A DNA stretch of 64,000 nt, taken from the NCBI GenBank assembly GCA_027924585.1, contig BSBM01000125.1:253001-317000 (forward strand). Reading direction: 5' to 3'. Positions 24,139 to 35,183 of the stretch are shown here, one piece after another (within the stretch, counting starts at the first letter, position 1; the number at the start of each line of letters is the position of its first letter). The translations under genes and the position numbers were made by a program. Source of the stretch: Larix kaempferi. Lineage: Eukaryota; Streptophyta; Pinopsida; Pinales; Pinaceae. The notes beneath the pieces are model-generated. The model was not told the origin of the DNA. It ran no database searches and was given only the letters and a program-made list of their open reading frames with translations.

Positions 24139-24552
24139 AGATGGAAACGTGCTACGGATTCGTGGACGGCACCAGCCGGCATACTCGTAACCTTGCTTCG
24201 GCAGCCTGGGTACTGTATCCCCAACAGGCGAGCTCATCAACTCAGGAGGAATTTACCTTGGATTCGCAACCAACAATGCTACAGAATACCTGGCGGTTGT
24301 TGGAACCTTAACTGATGCGATTTCCTTGGGTATGGACCACATTGTCATCCACATGGATTCCCAACTGGTGGTTTCCCATCTTAACCAGGTTTACGCTATC
24401 TTTGATCCTACCTTACTCCGTCTCTTTAGATGAGTTCGTCTCCTGGAAAGGTCATTTGGCTCCATTCAATACCTGCACATTCCACGAGAGTTAAACACAG
24501 TTGTTGACTCGATGGCCAACTTCATTCTAGATTGGTACATCGCACACACATG
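24139..24552 (+). pseudogene. second RNase H domain after integrase
   Basis: Separate RNase H fold about 120 bp downstream of the integrase stop: FVDGTSR (first catalytic Asp), NNATEYLAVV (Glu), HMDSQLVVS (Asp), VVDSMANFILDW (last Asp). All four acidic positions survive, but the frame is broken by a frameshift near 24213 and a TGA at 24431. Tat-lineage elements are known to carry an additional archaeal-type RNase H (aRNH). Here it lies after integrase, and the same arrangement is implied by the older relic at 5020-5385. Confidence 0.8.
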
Positions 24553-24885
24553 ATACTCATAACATGTAAAAACATTCACAACATGTAAATAGTGCATCGT
24601 GTAAAAATCAAAACATATAAACAAGATCACATCATTATTTTTTTGAAACACATAATGTATAAATCGCCGGACTGTCTGTATATATAAATATAATCTCGAA
24701 AAGGTAGTGCTGATACAAAAGTCTGAAGCACGATAGTTTTTAATAAATCTCTACAAAATTTGAAGCTCCGTAGCTTTCAGTGGTACAAAATCTGAGGCCT
24801 CTAAACTCTCAGTACACACACAATGACAACATGTGGCCTATCGCCTAGCTCGTACAACCTTAGGTGGTCTAGCAGCCCTAGCTTG

Positions 24886-26440
24886 CTAAGTCTGGAAACA
24901 GTCCACTTTTCTCGCAACCCTGCGAAGCAGTACGTTGGAGCGTGCAGTCGCTCCAACCGTGTGCACCTGCATAGGCCACGGCACCTCATCTATCGACGGA
25001 TCAAGAACAACTAGTGTCAACCCACTCAGGTTGGCATAGACTCTGTCCATCTCCACGATGGCAGCATGCACAGCTGGATCCACCATCGCTCCCTCTCCTC
25101 TCTCTCTCTCCTAGCCATAAGAGAGGTCCCCACTGGTCGTATAGGCCCCACATCTGCACAGACATGTTGTTTTCCTGTTAGCACTATGTCAAAAAAATCA
25201 TAAATGCACAAAACTTAAAAAGTTCAAGGGTCATTTGTTCTTACCGAGGTCTCCCCATGCTGCTCCCTCAGGCAGTGGAAAGTCTAGGTCATCTGTGAAG
25301 TCAGTGCCACTATATGGAAAGTCCTCCACCATTAGTAACTGGCCCACCAACCAAGTGAAGAACTTAGGAGGGAATCCGATGATAGGACCCCCACCATGCC
25401 GAGACATCACATCAGTCCACCTATCCATGTGTGGATCTCTGAGGTCCCTATCCTCTAGTGGTACCTGAGGACGCAAAAGGAGAACCCGTTACAGCAAGAA
25501 TGAGATCACTATAGATCCATATCCGAACTGTTTGAGCTCTCCCCGCCGACACTTTGTTAGCTGAGCTCGCATGTTTGCAAGGACCCCCTCGCACCAGTTG
25601 AAGATCTTTGGAGACAAACAGTCCTCCGCATAAAGCATCTGTGCCCTAGTGGCTAGGTGAGGAGCTTGACTCCCCACCATCCTCGTAATGGTGAATAAAA
25701 TGGCCTGCAATGGGTGCTCTCGTACATCTTTGATGTAAATATTCCCGCTAGATGCACGGGAATTGGGACCACAATGTTGTCGGATCAAATCTTCCACGGT
25801 TCAATCACTCCCACGTGATCCAGTGAGTGTCACATTGTCCCCCTTCGGGACAAACCAGTCAGGAAATAGATGTCCTCGACATCTATGTGAAGCTCATGCT
25901 CACCAACCATGAAGTACTGCTGGGCCGCATCCCAACATTGGAGCAGATGGTTCAGTAGTGGAATTTGGGATCTCATCCCCTGAATGCAAAAGAACTTGAG
26001 GAGCCCACAGTTCCTCAATGCTTCCAAACAATGTGGATTGTTTGCAACTTGTTCATCATCTAATTCATGTTCCCTTTCCCGCCATTCCAAAACCATTATG
26101 ATGCTTAGAACCTGCCAACAGGAAGTTTTTAACAATGTTAGGACTTGCTTCACCCACTGGAAGTCCTTCTTTTGAGTTTTGTTTGAGTTTGGGGATGGAT
26201 GTCGCTGTCGTCGCACCCCGTTTTTGCAAACAGGGCGATGTTGTTGCAGTCCATGTATACTCCATTTGTGACTACTCGGTCTCGTCACAGTTCCCAAAAG
26301 GGAAAATTGCGATGAGCCGAGGGCGCAATGGCCCTTCCCAAATCAAGCCAAAACCCAAAAAAATGACTAAAAATCAAAATTGTAAACCACTACGATTTTG
26401 CTGGCTGAAGTTTAGGGTTACCTGTTCCTGACAGTAGGTG
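24886..26440 (-). pseudogene. antisense plant mobile domain (PMD) frame within the Tat-like element
   Basis: Minus-strand reading: 26297-25830 contains MVGEHELHIDVEDIYFLTGLSRRG. After a frame change near 25835 come VTLTGSRGSD, a stop, TVEDLIRQHCGPNSR and IKDVREHPLQAILFTITRMVG (25797-25489). After an in-frame TAA near 25487 (Glu expected) come RPQVPLEDRDLRDPHMDRW and FPPKFFTWLVGQLL (25476-25245). A GT-AG intron of about 70 bp can be placed at 25244-25175, then the C-terminal part ends near 24886. The HELHxxVEDIYFLTGLSRRG core is characteristic of PMD (aminotransferase-like) proteins, a family found in transposons and in silencing-linked MAIN-like proteins. Convergent to pol; expression would need an antisense promoter near 26.4-26.6 kb, which I cannot identify. 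Confidence 0.7.
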
Positions 26441-28462
26441 AAATGGATGATTTTAGCTCCCGGAATCGACAAGTGAAGATCTGGCAGCAAATGGCACTAT
26501 TCCTCCCAAATTTGGCAAATAGAACAATGGTGATTATATTTGGTTTTTATTTCTATTTATAAAACAAAATGGAATATTCCTTTTTCAAATATTTGATGCC
26601 GTTATGCTATTTGCTATAGTTTGGATCATTTTTATTGTATTTGAACGTTTGGTTGACTATTTGACCTAGTTTCCAAGTGTGAAGGAGTTGTGAAGTGCCT
26701 TTTTACGCCATTTTCATATCGGAACGGTCATCTCAAGTATGAACACACCTTGTGAGTTTTTGTCGTTTACCCATTTTTTCATAGATTGCAATTAATGAGC
26801 TTACTCTTTGTTCTTTCTCGTGCTCCTGAAACTATGAGAATACGTTACCGAGTTACGATTTATCACTTTTCCGGGCTCGTTAAACTCCTACGAAAAAGGA
26901 ACCCCCCGGAGTCTACCTTTAAGCTCTTTTCAGGCTCTCAAAAATACGAAAAGATTGCCAAGCGAACTTGTCGCATTCACGCTTGTAAAAGAATTTGAAT
27001 GGTCGTATTCCTTGTGATAGTTTACCCCTTTTTCGGACCAGGGGGTGCTAATTACAAAAAAGGTATACTCCAGCCAATCATGACTAGAAGAGTCCTCTCC
27101 CGCGTTGTTTTACCCTTTTTTTGGGCGATGAGGCTAACTTTTACAAAAAAGGACCGTTGGAGTCTTCTTTAGATCTTTTTAGACTCTCTAAACATGAAAT
27201 GACGACCAAGTTTACCTTCTATGGACTCGTTAAACTCTTACATTGAAGGGCCCGCCATGGGACGAACCTCTCCTATCCCAAGTTCGAAAAATATTTGGGA
27301 TTGGACTCATTTATGAGATGAGCTATGCCAAGCATCTGGTTACCCTCATCAAGCTCGTAAAAAACACATGAGGCACTCATCGTTCATGATGGGGAAAAAG
27401 GAAATCTTTTGTGTTACATACCTTGTTAGTGGCAGTACGTAGTCATTCTTGAACATGGAACTCATCTGCATTTTCATACAGCACTTGAATCATCTGTTTG
27501 TCCTCGAGTCCCGCTTACTTTCTGAGTCTTGTTACTCCTTTGAATCATTCAAAGAAAGCTTCCATCATCAGTCGCGTTAGGAATTTGTGTCGCACTCGTC
27601 ATGTCAATACTGCCAAGTCATGCCATGCCCATGTTCAAGAATACGTCCGTCATTTATCATCTGCATTCAGTACACTCACCACCATGTCGGTTTACTCTGA
27701 GTCAATCTTGCATGTTACTGTACCATCCATCCTTCTCTACACATCTTTTGTCGTGTTTCATGTCGATTGATGGGGGACTCATCTTGGCCCTCCTTCGATG
27801 GATTCATCCTTATCGACTTCGACTCATCATCCGAGGACTGAATCTAGAAACCAATCAAGTACCTTGGCCCTGCATGCCTCAATGGCAGGTTACCTCGCTT
27901 TCAACATGAGTTTACATCATTAACTCTTGATTGAAAGATTTCATCTCGTGTTCGACTTCAACTCACTTATTCATGCTTGATGATATGTACTGTGATACCT
28001 TGGGAATCATTGACATCAATGGTGATCTCCCTCGTGCTTGTTAACAGTTTACATCAATGACTGGTAATCAAGTGGTTTCCACCATGTTCGACGTCAAGAC
28101 ATTTGTAATCACATGGATAGATTCATATCATTGCGGGTTCAGCTTGAAGACCCTAGGGAGTCATGTTTTACCCAGGCTGCGATGGAGTTTGTATTGAGTC
28201 ATATTACATGGATCCACATGTATTGGTCGTGGTTGTGTTATCATCTCACCATGGATCTACGCTTGTGTCTAGTATCCATTATTATGTTCAGTCGGTCATT
28301 ACTACCATGGATTTGCATTGTATTGGTTGGAAACCATGTTGTGCATTATATGAGATTTTCAATTCAGAGTCAGTTGTACTATAGTAGTGTCCTTTGTCCA
28401 ACAAGTCTATTGACATTCCTTCTATCAAAGCACTTCACCTGTCTATCTTCAATAGCTTCATG
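26441..28462 (+). other. 3' non-coding region of the Tat-like element
   Basis: About 2 kb without a conserved domain. Short open frames (27498-27770, 27601-27909, 28113-28538) lack codon structure or homologous motifs. 27490-28170 is collinear with the older relic at 6480-7420 plus 10807-11040, so it is an old, inherited part of the family. Confidence 0.6.
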
Positions 28463-28477
28463 CTTTGGGGGGCTTTC
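28463..28477 (+). other. polypurine tract of the Tat-like element
   Basis: CTTTGGGGGGCTTTC directly upstream of the 3' LTR TGTTAC. The G6 core would prime plus-strand synthesis. The tract is short and pyrimidine-interrupted. Confidence 0.6.
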
Positions 28478-29379
28478 TGTTACACCTAAAATCTTCCCAT
28501 CATCAGTTTCAGTGTATACACCCCTGAAGTTACCCTGATTGAGTGATTGTCCTGGAAGGGTTTGTACACATTTGTGCTAGGTTTCGAGAGGTCATCGCAG
28601 GTTGCACTCATGCAACTTGCGACGTCGCAGCTTGCTTCATTACAGGGTGCGACGAAGTCAGTTAATGGAAAAAAATAGCTTCTTTGAGGTTCTTCTCGAA
28701 ACTTGCTGACTTGGGGCCCTATCCCTGACCTCTAGGGGAGTTAGTACTCGGTTCCTAACACCTTGGGAGGATCCCCTATCTCTCTCCTACCATATCTCAA
28801 CCTATCCTATCCATACTCTATCCACTTAGTCCTATATAAAAGAAGCTCTATCCCTCTCCAAAAGGAGGAAGTCGATGGTGTCTACATGCTGGTGAAATCA
28901 CTCTTGAGAGATCTCTAATCATCCTTGAGAGACTCAAGCTTCCTTAGGAGGAAATGGAAAATGGATTTGTTGGAGAAGGGCTACAGCGTTAAGGCTTGGT
29001 TGTAGTTCTATATCTCTACTATGTACTTCCCTATTTTTACAGTAATACAAATGCTTTCCACCAATATTGTTCATGTGTGTAATGATATTGAGTAGTCTAC
29101 CTACTTAAGTGTTCACTTAGATATCTTATTGTATAGATGCCCTTTACTTGTTTCTCTTGTTTCTTGTCTTGATAGGTCTTGCAGCTTGGATCTGACGACC
29201 GTGAGACGTGGAGCAGCATACAGGAGAAAGGACCGTGAAGTGAAAGGTAAGACATCTAGTACTCGATCCTTAAGTAGATCTAGGAAATGCATTCGTAGCC
29301 TGTCTTATTTGTTCTAGACTCACATTGAGCTAGGGAGATCACACCTTGAGTCTGCTCTCAGTATATTGTCTGGTAAACA
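28478..29379 (+). repeat. 3' LTR of the Tat-like element
   Basis: 902 bp, same limits as the 5' LTR. TATA at 28833-28842, palindrome GCGACGTCGC at 28619-28628. Followed by ATTCC, the target duplicate. Confidence 0.95.
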
Positions 29380-31627
29380 ATTCCCTCATCATCATCTTCA
29401 AATTTTGAATCTGAAATCTCATGTGAAGAAGCTTCGCTATCTTGCTCATCATCACTTTCAAACTCTGAATCTGAAATCTCTAGTGAAAAAGCAAGTGAAA
29501 TTGGCTCATCATCACATCCAAACCCTGAATATGAAATCTCATGTGAAGAAGAAAGAACAACTGGACCATAATCACATCCAAACTCTAAATCTAAAATATC
29601 ATGTGAGGAAGCTGTGATCTCTTGCTCATCATCACTCAAAGGAGGAACAAATCCATAAATGTGAATGTCATGAAACTGTTCCAGAATGTGCATGTAGTTC
29701 TTTGATGTCTCTTTTGAACCAGCATAGGTGAGATCACCATCAAACAAACTAGAATAGGATGATGATGGATCTTCATTAAGATCAATGGAGGATGCAATAG
29801 TGGTGGCCCATTTTTCCATAGGAGTTGAACCAATAGGTGCTAGATCTTCAAGTTCTTGTGGATTTGGATCTAGAATTCGCACTTCTTTAAGAGTCCTCTT
29901 TTTCCCAATATTCTTTGGTAAATATTTTCCATTTGGAAGACCTTCAACCACATTTTGAGCTTGCTTGTGGTTGAGATGAGATATCCTACTCTCCTCATTT
30001 GCATCAGAGTGAAGAGAAGACTCCTTTGAGAGAGGTAATAAGTGTGAAAACTCATAGAGTTTTGTCTTATGATTTGCAACTCCTTTTGCTATGATTTTCC
30101 CTGAAACCATGTGTTGTATCTCAACTTCATTTGGAGAAAAGATCACTCTTTTTGGCTCTCCAATATGAGTCATTTGATACACTGAAAATACATTTGTTGT
30201 GAGAGAAGGAACATAAAGCACATCAGAAAAGTAACCATTATCAAGATTGATTCTACCAATCCCCTAAGAGGAGAATACATAATCATTTCCCATCATGATG
30301 GAAGGGCCAACTGAGCTTTCGAAGTTGGAGAAGAGATATTTGGAGTAAGACATGTGTCTTGTTGCTCTTGAATCTATAATGAATGAAGAATCTATCAATG
30401 CTCTTGCCATGAGGGCATGACATCTCTCGTTGTCTTCAGATCTAGATGGTTCAGTATCAATATCTTTCTTCCTTGCACATGCAGGTACAGGAAGATTGTT
30501 CTTCTCAAGTAACTGAGCCATCAAGCCTATGGTCTTCTTCATACAAGAACTCTCAGGATGAAATCCTCAATGACAATATGTGCACTTGGATCTCTCTTTC
30601 TGAGATTGATTTTTATTCTTTGGGTTCGAAACCCCATTTGACTAATATGGAATATATTTTGGCTTTGTATCATTCGATCTCTTTTCATAAATCTTTTGCT
30701 TTCCCTTTGCATTCGATATTTTGGCCTCAGCAGTTGTAAGGGACAAATCCACCTTTGGTTTGATCATTCCCATGGAGATCAACTTCTCCTCCTCTTGAGT
30801 AAGAGATTGGATGAAGTCATCAAGTGAGGGAAACTTCCATTTTGGAATGGACATCTTAGTTGATTGAAATGTGGAGACAAAAACTGAGAAGTTTGGCCCC
30901 AACTTAGAGAGAATGGAAAGAATGAGTTGTTTGTCTTCTTTCACTATCTCATATCTTTTGAACTTGGTCAAGAATGCATTGATGGATTCGAAGCTTTCAG
31001 GACTCAAAGAGATGAGTTCATTCTCCAATTTATGACCTTTCAGATCATCTTTCTATCCAAAGAGGGATTCGAGCTTGTCCCAAACCTCTTTTATAGATGT
31101 AAGATCGATGACATGGAAGTGAATATCTTTACAAATTGAGAGAAGGAGAATGCCTATTGCTTCATCAAGCCTATCCAAGTACTTGGATTTCTCTACTGCA
31201 CCCAGAGGTTCTACCATTGTTTCATTTAGTATCCTGGTGAAGCTCTTGGATCTCATGAAGAGAGCCATCTTGGATTTCCATTCGACATAGTTGGAAGATG
31301 CGAGCTTTAGATCCGTCTGAACAACGAAGGTTGAATTGTTGAAGAAGAATTCGAATGGGTGAATAAACCTGCAAAACAAGAAGATTTTTTGCTGATGGAG
31401 AATGCTACACTTCGAATGAACACTACCTTAGGACACTTGAGCACATATGACTAATTCCTTCACACCTGGCTAGTCCTCACTGGATTGCTCCAGTGAATTC
31501 AAGGTAATAGCACCAGGATTTGTTGTGGAAACTCAGAGGCTTCTGGTGCTCATGTGAAAGATAGCTTCTCAAAGAAATGTTGCAACTGTTGCTGCTGCAA
31601 TGGCTGCAATTCGAATAGATGCTGACT
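29380..31627 (-). pseudogene. body 1 gag-protease polyprotein of the copia-derived element
   Basis: Minus strand, upstream to downstream: gag 31379-30642 with SNYVEWKSKMALFMRSK and PSLDDFIQSLTQEEEKL (UBN2-type), split by a TAG at 31052-31050. Zinc knuckle CTYCHxGFHPESSC (about 30580-30540) with a stop in place of x. Protease active site FIIDSRATRHMSYSKYLF (30390-30330; DSG expected, here DSR) and ...VLYVPSLTTNV (30220). Then LYEFSHLLPL and HLNHKQAQNVVEGLPNGKYLP, the start of the GAG-pre-integrase domain (about 30060-29930). Where integrase should begin there is an acidic Ser/Asp/Glu-rich tail (29880-29385) with repeated SSHEISxSxFxxDDE units, interrupted by the gypsy insertion. Confidence 0.8.
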
Positions 31628-31639
31628 GCTCTGATACCA
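31628..31639 (-). other. primer binding site of body 1
   Basis: Minus strand TGGTATCAGAGC, a perfect complement to the plant initiator-Met tRNA 3' end. Adjacent to LTR B. Confidence 0.9.
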
Positions 31640-32427
31640 TGTGATAATATACAGGGGATCTAACAGCCGTAACAAAATCACAATCAAAATCTCAAGAATG
31701 TTGCAAAGAAGAAGAGAAGAATGCACTCAATAATCACTCATGAAACACAGAAAATGGAGAATAGCAGTATCATACATCAGCTGTGTGCTGGCACTAAGTG
31801 AATAATGAATACAATATTTAAATTTGTGTGGAGAATTCGAATTAACCAAGGAGGTCATTCGAATTATGCTCAAAGTCTAGATTGGAGTACAATGGAGACA
31901 TCATACAGTCAGTAGTATCAGTCATAAATGGTAATAGTCATTGAAGTGAGTTTAACTGAGTTTAACAGAACCATCTAGGCATAAATCATGGGATGGAGAC
32001 TCCAAGGAGGGCGCATGAGGCTGTCAAATGGTCAAGTGACACTCCATAACTAGCTAACTAGGAGCTACAGTCAATCATCATAAGAAATCAGTGGAATAAC
32101 TGCTCAATCAATGCACTAACTGAATGATAACTCTCGGTAGGTGAGATAAGGCACTCTATCTAAGTGATAACTGGTGCTAGGTGAGCAAAGGCGCACTAGT
32201 CATGCAGAATAGTCAAAGAGGGTGCATCAGGTAGGTAGGAGGCCAATTGGGGGCTGAAGACAGGCTCTAGGAGCTAAAAGTGAGCTCTAGGTGCTGGGGA
32301 TACCACCAAGATGATGACTGGATGCATGCAGTGGCATGCAAATGCATGCACCATGCAGATTTGCATGCAGGCATGCAAATGCATGCAGCATGCAAAATAT
32401 AAAAATGGTGGTGTGAATATTCCAACA
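31640..32427 (-). repeat. LTR B, shared by bodies 1 and 2, 788 bp
   Basis: TGTGATAATATAC...ATTCCAACA on the plus strand. PBS of body 1 abuts on the left, PPT of body 2 on the right. Contains the longest version of a GCATGC-rich block (32321-32394). Confidence 0.9.
32321..32394. promoter_or_regulatory. RY-type CATGCA cluster in the LTR
   Basis: About 75 bp made of overlapping GCATGCA/TGCATGC motifs at the upstream (U3) side of the minus-strand LTR. LTR A (13368-13413) has a shorter version and LTR C (35866-35884) the shortest. CATGCA is the RY core bound by plant B3 factors (ABI3/FUS3/LEC2); binding here is inference. Confidence 0.5.
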
Positions 32428-32438
32428 CCCCCCCACAA
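32428..32438 (-). other. polypurine tract of body 2
   Basis: Minus strand TTGTGGGGGGG directly before the LTR start TGTTGGAATATTC. Its presence beside LTR B proves that LTR B is the 3' LTR of body 2 as well as the 5' LTR of body 1. Confidence 0.85.
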
Positions 32439-35171
32439 GCTATACTATGAGGAATAACTGAAATCTGAAAAATAGGGCCCTGGTGACTAAGACCAAAGGT
32501 CACCCCATACAATCAATCTAAATAAAATAAGTGAGGAAAGAGGGAAAACCTAGTGGGAAGAAAGCCCTCCCTCAAAATATACTGAAGGATGCTAATGTAG
32601 CATATCATCACTCACCCCAGAAGGTGGAAAGTGTCCTTTTCTGAAGAAGGATCGATTGATCTAAAATGGATCAGCAATGTGAGAAGGATGAAACCTTCCA
32701 TTCTGAAAATATGATCTAGTTCGTCTCTGATCATGTGGATCACCAACCAAATCACTGGCAGATCAGAGTGTAATGGCTGCCCATAGAGGAAGAGGAGGAT
32801 CATCAGGTGAGATATCTTCAGGTTCTTGTGGATCTGGATCTCCCATTCTCTCATCTTCATCATTAGTTGCTAGATCTTCAGGTTCTTGTGGATCTGGATC
32901 TAGCATTCCCTCATCATCATATTTAGATTTTGAATTTGAAATCTCATGTGAAGAAGCTTCGCTATCTTGCTCATCATCACTTTCAAACTCTCAATCTGAA
33001 ATCTCTAGTGAAAAAACAAGTGAAACTAACTCATCAACACATCCAAACCCTGAATATGAAATCTCATGTGAAGAAGCAAGAACAACTGGACCATTATCAC
33101 ATCCAAACTCTAAATCTAAAATCTCATGTGAGGAAGCTATGATCTCTTGCTCATCATCACTCAAAGGAGGAACAAATCCATAAATGTGAATGTCATGAAA
33201 ATGTTTCAGAATGTGCATGTAGTTCTTTGATGTCTCTTTTGAACCAACATAGGTGAGATCACCATCAAAGGAACTAGAACAGGATGATGATGGATCTTCC
33301 TTAAGATCAATGGAGGATTCAGTAGTGATGGCCCATTTTTCCATAGGAGTTGAACCAATAGGTGCTATATCTTCAGGTTCTTGTGGGTCTGGATCTAACA
33401 TTCACAATTCTTCAAGAGTCCTCTTTTTCCCAATCTTCTTTGGTAAATGTTTTCCATTTGGAAGACCTTCAACCACATTTTGAGCTTGCTTGTAGTTGAG
33501 ATGAGATATCCTACTCTCTTCATTTGCATGAGAGTGAAGAGCACACTCCTTTGAGAGAGGTAAGAAGTGTGAAACTCATAGAGTTTGTTCTTATGATTTG
33601 CAACTCTTTTTGCTATGATTTTCCTTGAAACCATGTGTTGTATCTCAACTTCATTTGGAGAAAATATCACTCTTTTGGGATCTCCGATATGAGTCATTTG
33701 ATACACTGAAAGTACATTTGTTGTGAGAGAAGGAACATAAAGCACATTAGAAAAGTAACCATTATCAAGATTGATTCTACCAATCCCCTGAGAGGATACT
33801 ACATAATCATTTCCCGTCATTATGGAAGGGCCAACTTAGCTTTCGAAGTTGGAGAAGAGATCTTTGGAGTAATACATGTTCTTGTTTCTCCTGAATCTAT
33901 AATGAATGAAGAATATGTTGATGCTCTTTCCATGAGGTCATGACATCTCTCGTTGTCCTCAGATCTAGATGGTTCAGTATTAGTATCTTTCTTCCTTGCA
34001 CATGCAGGTACAGGAATATTTTTCTTCTCAAGTAACTGAGCCATCAAGTCTATGGTCTTCTTCATACAAGAACTCTCAGGATTTAATCCTCGATGACAAT
34101 ATGTGCACTCGGATCTCTCTTTCTTATATTGCTTGTTCTTCTTTGGGTTCTAAACCCCATCTGACTGATATGGAATATATTTTGGCTTTGTATCATTTGA
34201 TCTCTTTTTAGAAATATTTTTCTTTCCCTTTGCATTCGCTCTTTTGGCCTCGACAGCTGTAAGGGACGAATCCAACTTTGGTTTGATCATTCCCATGGAG
34301 ATTAACTTCTCCTCCTCTTGAGTGAGAGATTGGATGAAGTCATCAAGTGAGGGAAACTTCCATTTTGGAATGGACATCTTAGCTGACTGAAATGTGGAGA
34401 CAAAAAATGAGAAGTTTGGCCACAACTTAGAGAGAATGGCAAGAATGAGTTGTTTGTCTTCTTTCACTATCTCATATCTTTTCAACTGAGAAATCAATCT
34501 TTTGAACTTGGTTAAGAATGCATTGATGGATTCGAAGCTTTCAGGATTCAAAGAGATGAGTTCATTCTCCAATTTATGACCTTTCAGATCATCTTTCTAT
34601 CCAAAGAGGGATTCGAGATTGTCCCAAACCTCTTTTGGAGATGTAAGATCGATGACATGGAAGTGAAGATCTTCAGAAATTGAGAGAAGGAGAAGGCCTA
34701 CTGCTTCATCAAGCATATCCCAGTACTTGTATTTCTTTACTGCACTCATTGGTTCTACCATTGTTCCATTTAGTATCCCGGTGAAGCTCTTGGATCTCAT
34801 GAAGAGAGCCATCTTGGATTTCCATTCGACATAGTTGGAATATGTGAGCTTTAGATCCATCTGAACAGTGAAGGTTGAATTGTTGAAGAAGAGTTTGAAT
34901 GGGTGAATAAACCTGCAAAACAAGAAGATTTTTTGCTGATGGAGAATGCTACACTTCAAATGAACACTACCTTAGGACACTTGAGCACATATGACTAAGT
35001 CCTTCACACCTGGATAGACCTCACTGGATTGCTCCAATGAATTCAACGTAATAGCACCAGGATTTGCTGTGGAAACTCAGAGGCTTCTAGTGCTCATGTG
35101 AAAGATAGATGCTCAAAGAAATGTTGCAACTGTTGCTATTGCAATTGATGCAATTAGAATAGTTGTTGACT
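32439..35171 (-). pseudogene. body 2 gag-protease polyprotein with acidic tail (uninterrupted copy)
   Basis: Complete body of about 2.7 kb between PBS (35183-35172) and PPT. Gag 34959-34150 with a TAG at the same codon as in body 1 (near 34595). Knuckle CTYCHRGLNPESSC (His replaced by Asn, near 34100). Protease FIIDSGETR followed by a frame change (about 33890), then VLYVPSLTTNV (33740) and the pre-integrase-like block (about 33500). Tail 33401-32770: three copies of the decapeptide DPDPQEPED, SSHEI...DDE repeats, one internal stop. There is no room for integrase, RT or RNase H before the PPT, so pol was lost before the duplication. Proteins would need to be completed in trans by an autonomous copia. 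Confidence 0.82.
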
Positions 35172-35183
35172 GCTCTGATACCA
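35172..35183 (-). other. primer binding site of body 2
   Basis: Minus strand TGGTATCAGAGC, identical to that of body 1, adjacent to LTR C. Confidence 0.9.

Larger units (their letters stand above)
13937..29379 (+). mobile_element. full-length Tat-like Ty3/gypsy retrotransposon, 15.4 kb, inactivated
   Basis: Two 902-bp LTRs (13937-14838, 28478-29379; TGTTAC...TAAACA), PBS region, long leader, gag, protease, RT, RNase H, integrase, second RNase H, antisense PMD frame, 3' region, PPT. Inserted in body 1 of the copia array: the uninterrupted body 2 reads GCATTCCCTCATC (32904-32916), while here GCATTCT stands before the 5' LTR and ATTCCCTCATC after the 3' LTR, giving the 5-bp duplication ATTCT/ATTCC. 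By hand count the LTRs differ at about 41 of 902 positions with no indel, so the insertion is old but still aligns cleanly. The INT-then-RNase H order and an antisense ORF before the 3' LTR are features of the Tat lineage or its relatives. Confidence 0.92.

Noticed and set aside
25445-25490. A second small intron in the antisense PMD frame (donor GTGATC near 25500, acceptor TCCTCAG)
   Set aside because: The conserved PMD block reads straight through this stretch if one in-frame TAA is taken as a mutated Glu codon, so a stop is the simpler explanation.
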